Shown: positions 34,846 through 43,371 of the stretch, one piece after another | Numbering within the stretch: the stretch's first letter is position 1 | Layout of the letters: the number at the start of each line of letters is the position of its first letter | From: Candidatus Dormiibacterota bacterium | GTDB lineage: Bacteria; Vulcanimicrobiota; Vulcanimicrobiia; Vulcanimicrobiales; Vulcanimicrobiaceae | Direction: 5' to 3' | DNA: 58,448 nt | NCBI GenBank assembly: GCA_035532835.1 | Contig: DATKQG010000011.1 | Span: 1-58,448, forward strand | Notes under the pieces: model-generated | The model's input: the letters and a program-made list of their open reading frames with translations, nothing else | Told to the model about the DNA's origin: nothing | The model's database searches: none | Position numbers and translations under genes: made by a program

Positions 34846-37800
34846 TGCGTCATCTGCGCGGAGCCTGGCTCTTCGTTCTCATCGCCTTCATCGCGTTAGC
34901 CGCGACGGCGTTCGCGCAGGTGCGTGGGGTACCTCCGCACGAGCCGATCGTCCGCGTCACGATGCCGCCCGTGACGGTGACGATGCCTCCGATCGGCCGC
35001 CCGATCGGCCTGCCTTCCGCGCCGGGCGTTTCCACCTCGAACTCACAGTACATCGGTGTAGTCCCGCCGGGCACGAAGGTTCCGCTGTCGCGGCTACCGA
35101 TGCTGCCGCGTGCAAGCACGCTCAACACCGTCACGCCGAAGATGGCGCGCGCACGCGTGCATCCGCTGGCAGCTAACGGTGCGTACATCGATATTTCCAA
35201 CACCAACTGCTTTACGCAAGGCGCGCTCGGCGATAATTTTAACGTAGGTTGTGCCTTGCAATGGTATGCGGCGAGCATGCCTGCAGGTGACACGTATCAG
35301 GATTATTACGTTTTCTCAACTAACGGCAACGAGCTAAACGCCGGCGCCACAGCGGTCGGCGGAGCGCACGGTAGCGGGAACGGCCCGGGGCGTTCGACGA
35401 CGCTGAGTGCTGCCGGGACGTACATTTTCGGTACCTACGATGTGACGAAAGGGCAATGGGCGGCAATCATCTATGTGAATGCAGGCCAGGTGTTCTCGAT
35501 CAAGGTCTATCAGGACTCGTTCCATTCGCAAGAGACGTACCAATTCGATGCCGGTACCAGCAACAACGCCTATATTTACCTTCAAAATGTCTCGCAGTCG
35601 GACTACTACGTCGTCGGCATCACGCAAACGTCGGTAGCGCCGAACTGTGTCTTTATCGCTCCGGCTCCGCTTCCCGCACCATATACGCCGCCCGCGAACC
35701 AGCTATGCGCTCTGACGGCATCGACCGGCATCCAGGCTCCGGGAGGAAATCTTTCGGTCACGTGGCCGATCGGCCCGACGCTCAAATCGGGGATCTATTC
35801 GATCGAAGTCTACGACCTTACCCAGGGCGTTCGACTCGGACAAGTGCAGGTTTCGCTGACGGGCTCAAGCGGCTTGGTATTGATCACGCGTGCGGATGGA
35901 ACCGGCGCAAACATCAATCCATCCCCCGCGCCGATCCCGGCGCCGACCCCGGCGACTATCATTGCGTGGGACGGTAACAATCCCATCGATGAATCGGCGA
36001 CCGGCGTGAGTGCGTCGATTTCCGGCGCGAGCAACGGCTCGAATTACAAGTGGACGCTCAGCGACCCGCAAGGGCAGGTGCTTTCGACCGCTGCCGGGAC
36101 GATCGCCGGGAATGCCGGCAGCCACGTCTTTACGTTCGACAACACCAACATGCTGCAGCCCGGAAGCTACCCCTCGCACACGTTTACGGTCCAGTTGTAC
36201 GATACGACGAACAACGACGTCGTGGCATCGCAGAGTTTTCAGGTACTCGGTTACTCCACGACGACGCAATTCAACAACGCCGGCACGCTCGGTTCCACGG
36301 TGGCCATCACGCCGAATAGCCAGGTCACCGAAGGGATTCGTTTTACGAATAACGGCGGTGGAATTTACAACGGGTTTGGCGATAATCTCAGTAAGATCAT
36401 TTTCACTACCGGACCGGATTTTAACGTCAGTAACACGACCGGAAACGGAATCATGATGTCCGTGGTGAACGGCGCCACCAATCCCTGCGGCTTATGCTCG
36501 ACCACCACGACCGACTCTAGTGGTAACACGTGGAACGCGACGGTAACGTGCAGCGCAACCACGAAACAAAAAAATGGCGAGTGCAATCTTGAGCTCGACC
36601 CGGCAAGCACTAGCACGACCCTCGCTCCGGGCGCATATATCAATCTCAATAACGTCACGTTTTTTAGCTCGACAGGAGCGACGTGCGGCAACTCATGCCA
36701 GGCGCTAACGTCGGAATTTCCTCAACACGGTCTTACTTGGTCGAATACGACGAGCGCTCTCGCATGGCAGCCGGTGTATTTCCGGAACTCGTCTGCTTCC
36801 GAGAGCGGCACGGCGATGTTTCAACTCGTCGGCTCGCTCAATCAAGGCAACTACAATCTAAACCCCGGGCCGCCGTTTAGCGCTCCGTTCGTCGGTACGC
36901 ATTATTTCCTCAATCCGTTTATGCAAGCCGATTACAATAACAATTCGCCGTACAACGTCCCCGTCTCGCTCACCAACCAAAACGCCTCCAATCAGGACAT
37001 CGCCCTGTTTACCATAAAAAACACCGGGACGAATGTTATTTCGCGGGTGGCGATTGAGCTGCCGCCGTTGTACTTGAACCAGGGCATCTATGCACTCGAC
37101 GGTGCGACTCCGGGCGCGTGGTTCGTGGCCGCCTGCCCAGCCAATTTTAGCGTCCAGTGGATCTGCCTCAACAACGGTAACGTAAAGGCCGGAAACTCGG
37201 ATTACATCTATCTCGATCTGACGATGACGCTGCAGAGCTTTCCGTTCCAAGATATCGCCATGCAGGCCTACGCGAACAACCAATGGTTCGCAATGACGCC
37301 GGCTGCCGGGGCGAATACGACTCCGGACGGCTTGAATACGCTGGATAATCTCTCGTTCGGAGTGTATTCGCTGGTGGGTTCCGACATGACGACGTATTTT
37401 TCGCCGTCGACGGTAGGCCAGGGTTCTACGGCAACGCTCGGAGCCCAAGTGCAGAACACCTCGACATCGGTGGATCCCAACCCCGATTCGCTCGATATCG
37501 TCGTTTTGGAAGCCCCGAGCACCGGACTCACCCTGAGCTCTACTCCAAGCGTGACACCTGCGGGCTGGAGCTATCTCGGGCAGTTCAAGAAAAATGGCGC
37601 GACGGCGACGCAGTACTGGTTCGGGCTTTGCACCAATCAGTTCAACGGGGCCAGCAACGGCACGTACGCCGGGCCGCCGACGGCGAACGGTGCGTCGGGC
37701 GTGCCGTTAACGAATCCCTATCCGTCGCCTCCGCCATGTACGGGCGCGCAAGAAATCAACGCTGCGCGTCCTGGGGCGAAGGTGACGATCTCGAACATGC

Positions 37801-38909
37801 AGTTCACCAATTTCAATACCAACGGTGTGCAGACGTGGAAGATGTACGCTCACGGCGCCGATGCCGGCGGCTGGTCTGCCGGGCAACCGTTCTCGCTAAC
37901 GGTCACACCCGAGTCGGCTTCGATCTGGTTCAATCAGGTCAACGGCGTGGTAACGCCGACGAACACCGTCCCGACGATCGGCGGCAGCCCGAACACTTAT
38001 CAGTACGCGGTGAAGAACACCAGCCAAACCTCGAATATTTCCACGACGATCATCACGATTCCGGGCCTGGACGTGAACAATCAGAACGCGACCGACCCGA
38101 GCGGAAACACGTGGAACATCACCAACATCGCGAGCGGCGGCGTAACCCTCAGTGCGCCCGGCGGCCAGGCCGACGGTATCGGCGGTTGCGTGGTTGATAC
38201 GAGCGCGACCAAGACGTTCAACCCGACGACCGCTGGAGCGAACGGGCAGATCACGCTCGACGGATGCACGAATTTCAAACCCGGCGACACCATTTACGCC
38301 AACTTCACCGCCGCCAATCCGGAAGTGCAGAGCGATAGCTACGTCTTCCCGGCGACGGTGGACGGAAGCAACGCCGGTGCGGCATGGCTGGGCGCCGACG
38401 AAATCAGCGAGTCGTTCAAGATCGGCCTCGATATCATCGTGGATCCGAGCAACCCCGGGCCCGGCGGGTCGACGCCGGTAGTCAATTGCGGTAACCCGTG
38501 CGCTTTCTCGGGCACGACCGTCGACTTTGGGAACATCGCGAACAATACCGCATTCAATTTCCTCGACGTCGTGCGTGCGAGCGTCTATTACACCGGCGCG
38601 ACGACTCCCGGCCACGATCTACTCTTGCAGGTGAGCGCGAACAGCAATCCCACGAATTCGACCGGAACGCCGACCAATGAGATGCTGACGGATATCGACA
38701 GTACGAACTCGACGCAGGGGGCCGGTATAGGTTTTAGTCAGACCACGATGGCGGTTGTCCCAACGAGCGGCGGACTCTTGGTCGGTACGGTTCCGGAAAC
38801 CAACCGCTCGACGCCGTACGATCTGATCCAGAACTACCGGATCGCCATCGGCAACGAAACGATCACGGCCCACGTCGTCACCGTGACCTATACGCTGATC
38901 CCGAACTAA
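34845..38909 (+). CDS. Giant exported adhesin with pilin-like C-terminus
   Basis: A 1354-residue protein with a signal peptide (about 1-24), a short Pro-rich stretch (about 25-75; VTMPPVTVTMPPIGRPIG) and many beta-sandwich repeats of 80-130 residues through the body, Asn/Thr/Ser-rich, several with NNGGG or NTSQTS turns and Cys pairs. The C-terminal about 135 residues resemble the pilin-like proteins of the same operon (TTVDFGNIANNTAFNFLDVV then a final VTYTLIPN), while the N-terminal body has no such match. A large adhesive region joined to a pilin-type domain is the layout of two-domain tip adhesins, although there the pilin domain is also C-terminal but the adhesin domain is far smaller. 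Last gene of the operon; ends convergently on a DUF4149 gene. Confidence 0.72.
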   Translation: MRHLRGAWLFVLIAFIALAATAFAQVRGVPPHEPIVRVTMPPVTVTMPPIGRPIGLPSAPGVSTSNSQYIGVVPPGTKVPLSRLPMLPRASTLNTVTPKMARARVHPLAANGAYIDISNTNCFTQGALGDNFNVGCALQWYAASMPAGDTYQDYYVFSTNGNELNAGATAVGGAHGSGNGPGRSTTLSAAGTYIFGTYDVTKGQWAAIIYVNAGQVFSIKVYQDSFHSQETYQFDAGTSNNAYIYLQNVSQSDYYVVGITQTSVAPNCVFIAPAPLPAPYTPPANQLCALTASTGIQAPGGNLSVTWPIGPTLKSGIYSIEVYDLTQGVRLGQVQVSLTGSSGLVLITRADGTGANINPSPAPIPAPTPATIIAWDGNNPIDESATGVSASISGASNGSNYKWTLSDPQGQVLSTAAGTIAGNAGSHVFTFDNTNMLQPGSYPSHTFTVQLYDTTNNDVVASQSFQVLGYSTTTQFNNAGTLGSTVAITPNSQVTEGIRFTNNGGGIYNGFGDNLSKIIFTTGPDFNVSNTTGNGIMMSVVNGATNPCGLCSTTTTDSSGNTWNATVTCSATTKQKNGECNLELDPASTSTTLAPGAYINLNNVTFFSSTGATCGNSCQALTSEFPQHGLTWSNTTSALAWQPVYFRNSSASESGTAMFQLVGSLNQGNYNLNPGPPFSAPFVGTHYFLNPFMQADYNNNSPYNVPVSLTNQNASNQDIALFTIKNTGTNVISRVAIELPPLYLNQGIYALDGATPGAWFVAACPANFSVQWICLNNGNVKAGNSDYIYLDLTMTLQSFPFQDIAMQAYANNQWFAMTPAAGANTTPDGLNTLDNLSFGVYSLVGSDMTTYFSPSTVGQGSTATLGAQVQNTSTSVDPNPDSLDIVVLEAPSTGLTLSSTPSVTPAGWSYLGQFKKNGATATQYWFGLCTNQFNGASNGTYAGPPTANGASGVPLTNPYPSPPPCTGAQEINAARPGAKVTISNMQFTNFNTNGVQTWKMYAHGADAGGWSAGQPFSLTVTPESASIWFNQVNGVVTPTNTVPTIGGSPNTYQYAVKNTSQTSNISTTIITIPGLDVNNQNATDPSGNTWNITNIASGGVTLSAPGGQADGIGGCVVDTSATKTFNPTTAGANGQITLDGCTNFKPGDTIYANFTAANPEVQSDSYVFPATVDGSNAGAAWLGADEISESFKIGLDIIVDPSNPGPGGSTPVVNCGNPCAFSGTTVDFGNIANNTAFNFLDVVRASVYYTGATTPGHDLLLQVSANSNPTNSTGTPTNEMLTDIDSTNSTQGAGIGFSQTTMAVVPTSGGLLVGTVPETNRSTPYDLIQNYRIAIGNETITAHVVTVTYTLIPN

Positions 38910-39337
38910 ACTCGCGTTCGCGGCCTCCATGCGGAGAGCGCGAACGCGACCAGCGCGGCGAGGACGATAACGGAATAAACCGTGCTGCTGCGCTGGTGCA
39001 GGGCGTCGTAAGCCGGAGTCTGCAACGGGGTCGATTGCATCTGCGGAACGATCCAGGCCGTCTCGACAAATCCAAACGCAATGGCTACCGCGATGCAGGC
39101 GACGATGATCGTTGTGGTCTTTCGCGTTTCGAGATACGCGAAGACGGTGATTCCGGCCGCAACGATTCCGCACCAGTCCCCCAGGCGCGTCAGCAAGCCG
39201 ACGCAGGCTGCGATCGTCGCAGCGAAGGCGGGGGTCGGGCCGACGTAGGCGAACGCCGCCGGCGCAAAAAGAAACGCGAACCCGATCATCGCGCCGACCC
39301 AGATTCCGAGGACCAAGAGGCGAAGCATACTCCACAT
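38906..39337 (-). CDS. DUF4149-like membrane protein
   Basis: About 143 residues with four hydrophobic segments (LVLGIWVGAMIGFAFLFAPAA, LGDWCGIVAAGITVFAYL, IIVACIAVAIAFGFVETAW, SVIVLAALVAFALSAW) and the intramembrane pattern W-x-G-x-x-x-x-F-x-x-x-P typical of DUF4149/TMEM205-type proteins. Function unknown. The start is uncertain: ATG 39337 or 39328 are both possible. ATG 39337 lies only three bases from the divergent phosphatase start at 39341, so at least one of the two genes must have its promoter in the other's coding region, or a different start. Confidence 0.65.
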   Translation of the reverse strand: MWSMLRLLVLGIWVGAMIGFAFLFAPAAFAYVGPTPAFAATIAACVGLLTRLGDWCGIVAAGITVFAYLETRKTTTIIVACIAVAIAFGFVETAWIVPQMQSTPLQTPAYDALHQRSSTVYSVIVLAALVAFALSAWRPRTRV

Positions 39338-39340
39338 ATC

Positions 39341-40135
39341 ATGAGCATTGCACATCGCAAGCACCCCGACCCGTTGAGACTCGCCATCGAGACCGCGCGC
39401 GAAGCGGGCGCGGCCTTACTCGAGGCCGGTCGCTTGCCGCTCGATATCCGCCAGAAAGACCGGCGTGCCGACATCGTGACGAGCGCCGATCGAGCGAGCG
39501 AAGCGATCGTCATCGCCCGCATTCGGGAAGCCTACCCGGATGCAGCCATATTGGCCGAGGAGAGCGGGGCGAGCCCGGGTAGTAGCGACGAGCGCTGGAT
39601 TATCGATCCGCTTGACGGTACGACCAACTTCGCGCACGGCTACCCCATCTATTGCGTTTCGATCGCCTACGAACGCGCGGGCGAACTGCTGGCGGGCGCC
39701 ATCTACGCTCCCGCCCTCGACGAATGCTTCGCGGCAGAGCGCGGAGGCGGGGCGACGTTAAACGGCAAGCCCATCCGCGTCTCCACGATCGACGCCGTTG
39801 GCGATGCCATGGTGTGCACCGGGTTTCATCCCGCCGATTACGCGCGCAACGGCGCGCACTTCGGGGCGATATCGCAGGTGGCGCAAGCCGTCCGGCGCGA
39901 CGGCTCGGCCGCACTCGATCTCGCCTACGTCGCCTGCGGGCGTTTCGACGGTTTTTGGGAGTTCGATTTGCACGCATGGGATGTTGCAGCCGGTACGCTG
40001 ATCGTTCGCGAAGCCGGCGGCCGCGTTACGCAACTCGGCGGAGCTACCGCCGCGCTGGACGCATCATCGATTCTCGCGACGAACGGCCGGATCCACGCGG
40101 GCCTTGATGGCGAACTGGCGCGGGCCGGCAAGTGA
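39341..40135 (+). CDS. Inositol monophosphatase family protein
   Basis: The 264-residue enzyme carries metal-binding motifs of the family: ADIVTSADRASEA, then LAEESGAS, WIIDPLDGTTNFAHGYP (WIDPLDGT box) and FDLHAWDVAAGTLIVREAGG. These Mg2+-dependent phosphatases act on inositol-1-phosphate, histidinol phosphate or PAP; the substrate is not decided by motif. ATG 39341 has no Shine-Dalgarno, consistent with leaderless translation or a poor start. The last codons and stop form the beginning of the 40-bp outer arm of the repeated element at 40127, so the arm overlaps the coding sequence by 9 bp. Confidence 0.9.
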   Translation: MSIAHRKHPDPLRLAIETAREAGAALLEAGRLPLDIRQKDRRADIVTSADRASEAIVIARIREAYPDAAILAEESGASPGSSDERWIIDPLDGTTNFAHGYPIYCVSIAYERAGELLAGAIYAPALDECFAAERGGGATLNGKPIRVSTIDAVGDAMVCTGFHPADYARNGAHFGAISQVAQAVRRDGSAALDLAYVACGRFDGFWEFDLHAWDVAAGTLIVREAGGRVTQLGGATAALDASSILATNGRIHAGLDGELARAGK

Positions 40136-40308
40136 ACGACGCGGGCTACCCTGCCCGATTGGGGGAGCTGCGATTTTTTGGGCCCACACAGGAGGTGTGT
40201 TTCAAAGCTTGCTTTGCCCAAAAAACGTAGCAGCGTTGGATTTTACAGGAGGTAAAATCCAACAGCGGTCCCCCAATCGGGCAGGGTAGCCCGCGTCGTT
40301 CACTTGCC
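40127..40308 (+). repeat. Copy B of GGA-loop three-way-junction element (complete)
   Basis: The 40-bp outer arms (40127-40166 and 40269-40308) are perfect inverted repeats. Inside, CTGCG-A-TTTTTTGGGC (40168-40183) pairs with GCCCAAAAAACGTAG (40216-40230) leaving the A bulged and one G-T pair; it is capped by CACAC-AGGAG-GTGTG (40185-40199) and an A/T hairpin near 40203. A separate 12-bp hairpin (40235-40263) has the loop AGGAG. The left arm starts inside the phosphatase gene end and the right arm stops 2 bp before the convergent PelG-like gene, so the element also could terminate both. Confidence 0.85.
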
Positions 40309-40310
40309 CG

Positions 40311-41912
40311 CTAGTATGCAGCGTAGTACGTGTAGGTGAAGCGGCGCATCGCCGAAGCTGCCGCGATCGTGGTGACGATAACGAATGCTAATGCTCCGCA
40401 GACGAGTCCGCCGACCATGGCTCCGGGTTGCGCGTGGAGGATCAGCGCGACGCTGCACCACGCGATACTTGCGGCACACGCGATAGCGCTACCGAGCAGC
40501 GGCCATAACGGACGGCTCAAGAAGAACAGGAGCTGCGCGTTGAGCAATCCCAGCATGATGAGCGCATAGCCGACAACACCGTAGCGGAGGACGAGCAGCG
40601 AATCGGGATTGCCGCCGCCTAAATGGGGCGATGCAACGACCAGCGCTCCGACGATCTCGCCTAATGCGACCGCTGCGAGCGTTGAAGCCAGAATAGCGAG
40701 CACGCCTAGGCCATAGAAGCGAAACATTCCCGCCTGCATCGTTCCGGTCGAGCCGATGCCCTTGCTCGCGCCGGCAAGGATGCGTTTGGGCAGTGCTTCT
40801 AGGATGACGTTGACGACGCCGGTGACGGGAAGCACGGCCAGCAGCGCAACGTCCGCCCCCAATTCATAGACCTCGGAATACGCATAGCCGTGTCCGCCTG
40901 CGGCGGCGATGCCTGCGAAGATGCGATCGCAGAGAATCGAGGCGAAATACAGTAATCCGAACGTTGCATATGGGAGCGTCGAAGCCGTGATCGATCGCAA
41001 GGAGGGCGGAACGAAGTCGCTTCTCGCGCTTGCCGCGGCGCGGGCCAGCCAGCGATAGGTCGCAAAAAGCACGAGCGCGCCGATGGCGCCGATCTCCGCG
41101 GCGAGCGTGGCCGGTTCCCACGGCACGTCGACGTGCCGGTGGAAGAGCAGCACGAAGGTTACGCCGGTAACGAGGGTCGATACCGTTGCGATCGCGATAA
41201 TCCAGGCGAAGCGCCGAAGCGTGTAGAGCGGAACCAGCGAGAGCTGAAAGAGCGCGCTCCCGGCGCAGAAGCTCGCGGCCAGCCATGCATCCGGGTTGCC
41301 GTACGCAGCGCGGAGCGCTAACCAGAGCAGCAACGCTGCCACCAGCGTCGTGCCGAGGGCGAGCGTGATGAAGCGTTCGAACGTCCATCGCATCAGGCCG
41401 GTGTTATCTTGTAGGAAATAAAACGTCAGCCGGCGCGCGATGGCCTGCGAGTAGAAGCCGCTGACCAATTGCGCGACGTACACTCCTAGTGCGATTGCGG
41501 TGGCGAGGTGGAGCGGCGTTGAGAGGCTCGACCACAGCGAAGCGCCGAAGACGGCTAGCCCGATCACCGCGATGATCCATGGCCCCGAATAGAGCGACCC
41601 GATCGCATAGTCGCGGCAGGCGTCCACGAACCACGAGAGGTCGCGCTGTTCGGTGCGCTCCTCGTCGCTCACGTACTGATCGATCAGCTCGGTGACGTCG
41701 CGGGCCAAGGCGAAGAGATCGGGATACCAGAGTTCGGCGACGATGTCGTTCGAGTAGCCGAGTGACTCCAGCAGAATCGCGACTTCGTCGATGCCTTTCG
41801 GCCGCCATCCGCGCCCGAATGCGTCGCTGCGGCAGATCGAAACGATGCTCCGCGCGGCGATCTCGATCTCGCGCGCGCGCCGCTCGAACGGCTCGAAATC
41901 GGCGTTATCCAT
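40311..41912 (-). CDS. pelG: PelG-like polysaccharide membrane transporter
   Basis: A 533-residue protein with a soluble N-terminal region (about 1-115; LESLGYSNDIVAELWYPDLF, EERTEQRDLSWFVDACRDYA) and about 12 membrane helices. Adjacent PelF and features such as SGPWIIAVIGLAVF, YFLQDNTGLMRWTFERF and SRPLWPLLGSAIA identify the PelG type of MOP/flippase-like inner-membrane protein needed for Pel export. The start ATG 41912 overlaps the PelF stop by 8 bp; the frame to 41948 is not needed. Length is longer than typical PelG (about 455), because of the N-terminal soluble region. Identity rests on topology and gene pairing more than on short motifs. Confidence 0.75.
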   Translation of the reverse strand: MDNADFEPFERRAREIEIAARSIVSICRSDAFGRGWRPKGIDEVAILLESLGYSNDIVAELWYPDLFALARDVTELIDQYVSDEERTEQRDLSWFVDACRDYAIGSLYSGPWIIAVIGLAVFGASLWSSLSTPLHLATAIALGVYVAQLVSGFYSQAIARRLTFYFLQDNTGLMRWTFERFITLALGTTLVAALLLWLALRAAYGNPDAWLAASFCAGSALFQLSLVPLYTLRRFAWIIAIATVSTLVTGVTFVLLFHRHVDVPWEPATLAAEIGAIGALVLFATYRWLARAAASARSDFVPPSLRSITASTLPYATFGLLYFASILCDRIFAGIAAAGGHGYAYSEVYELGADVALLAVLPVTGVVNVILEALPKRILAGASKGIGSTGTMQAGMFRFYGLGVLAILASTLAAVALGEIVGALVVASPHLGGGNPDSLLVLRYGVVGYALIMLGLLNAQLLFFLSRPLWPLLGSAIACAASIAWCSVALILHAQPGAMVGGLVCGALAFVIVTTIAAASAMRRFTYTYYAAY

Positions 41913-43371
41913 GCGATGCCGCTTCGGGGATATGCGAGCTTGCCGCAACCTGCGCGTAGAGCGCGCGATAGTTATCGAGGAAACGCTTCTGCGTGAAGAA
42001 CTCGAGCGCGCGTTCGCGAGCGCGTTTCCCGACCGAGCGCGCGACTTGCGGGTCGGTGAGATAGGGGATCAGCGCCTGTGCGAGACGTTCGGGGCGTTTG
42101 GGCGGAACGACGGTTCCGCAATCGTCGATCGCCTCGCGCACGCCGCCGACATCGGTCGCAACGACGGCCTTGCCGCACATCATCGCCTCGATAATCGTGT
42201 AGGGAAAACCCTCCGAAATGCTCGAGAGCGCGACGATGGTGGCATTGCTGTAGGCGTCGGCCGGGTCTTTCGTGGATCCCATAAAGAACACGGTTTCTTG
42301 GAGATCGAGTTCCTCGACGAGCCTTCGGCAGAAGGCATCGTAGTCGCGATCGTGCACGGGGCCCCAGAGTTCGTACCGCACGTTGGGCACGCGTTCGCGC
42401 ACGTGCGTCGCGCTGGCGATCATGGTTGCGACATCCTTGAGCGGATCGATGCGCAGCACCGCGCCGACGGTCGGCGTGGCGGGCCAGATGTCGCGGTCGG
42501 CGAAGCGATGCTCGTCGACGCCGTTATAGATCACGCGCACGCGCCCGTCCGAGACGCCGTAGTATTTTTCCCACGTGGTGTTGTAGGAACAGACCGGCGC
42601 GATGATATCCGAGGCGGCATACGCGGCGCGTGCGATCGCGGAGAACAAATTTTTCTTGATCGCACGATCGCTGGCGGGAAAGCCGGCACGCGCGAGCGAG
42701 AGCACCCGTTCGCGCAAATAGACGCCGTGCTCGGTGAGGATCATCGGCGTTCCATGCACGGCCTTTGCCGCGATAGCGGCCAGCGAGCAGAGCCCGGCGA
42801 CGCTCGTGTGCATCACGTCGCATTCGGGGAGTTCGATCGCGAGCGGCAGCAGGTAGCGATAGAGCGAGCGAACGAGTTCGATCGCTTCGAGCGAACTCAT
42901 GAACCGAGCGTGCCAGGGCTGCGCGCGGAAGAGCTCGAGCGCGGCGGTCCACGTCTCCTCGCGCCGCATGGTCCAATCGTAGTCGTTGTGGCGGAAGTAC
43001 CGATAGAGCGCGCCGATGGCCTCCACTAACTGGTAGGGTTCGCCGTAATCCATTCCTCGTACGACTTGGCCGAGGAAGGCCGTAAAGATCGGGATGAACT
43101 CTTGGCGCAAAGCCCGCACCGAGCGATGCCCGGCGCTGTGCAGGTCGCCGGCATTGTATTCGGTCAGGCGCTCGTGCCCCCACAGCGGAATGTTGAGCAC
43201 GCGGCGCACGTTGCTCGGAAGCTCGTACTCCAGCCGCGCCGCGGGATTTCCTACCAGCGCGTACACGTCGAACGTCATCTCCGGGAGCCCGGCGATCAGA
43301 TCGCGGCACCACGTCGAGACGCCGCCGCGAACGTATGGATACGTTCCTTCGGTCAACAGGCAGATGCGCAT
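41905..43371 (-). CDS. pelF: PelF-like GT4 glycosyltransferase
   Basis: The 488-residue cytosolic enzyme begins ICLLTEGTYPYVRGGVSTW, the signature of PelF, and has the GT4 C-terminal half with VRVIYNGVDEHRF, VGAVLRIDPLKDV and the E-x7-E motif SEGFPYTIIEAMM. PelF uses UDP-sugar to polymerise the GalNAc-rich Pel polysaccharide; length agrees with family (about 500). ATG 43371 overlaps the regulator stop; the next gene is PelG, as in known pel operons. UDP-sugar choice cannot be deduced from motifs. Confidence 0.9.
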   Translation of the reverse strand: MRICLLTEGTYPYVRGGVSTWCRDLIAGLPEMTFDVYALVGNPAARLEYELPSNVRRVLNIPLWGHERLTEYNAGDLHSAGHRSVRALRQEFIPIFTAFLGQVVRGMDYGEPYQLVEAIGALYRYFRHNDYDWTMRREETWTAALELFRAQPWHARFMSSLEAIELVRSLYRYLLPLAIELPECDVMHTSVAGLCSLAAIAAKAVHGTPMILTEHGVYLRERVLSLARAGFPASDRAIKKNLFSAIARAAYAASDIIAPVCSYNTTWEKYYGVSDGRVRVIYNGVDEHRFADRDIWPATPTVGAVLRIDPLKDVATMIASATHVRERVPNVRYELWGPVHDRDYDAFCRRLVEELDLQETVFFMGSTKDPADAYSNATIVALSSISEGFPYTIIEAMMCGKAVVATDVGGVREAIDDCGTVVPPKRPERLAQALIPYLTDPQVARSVGKRARERALEFFTQKRFLDNYRALYAQVAASSHIPEAASHG

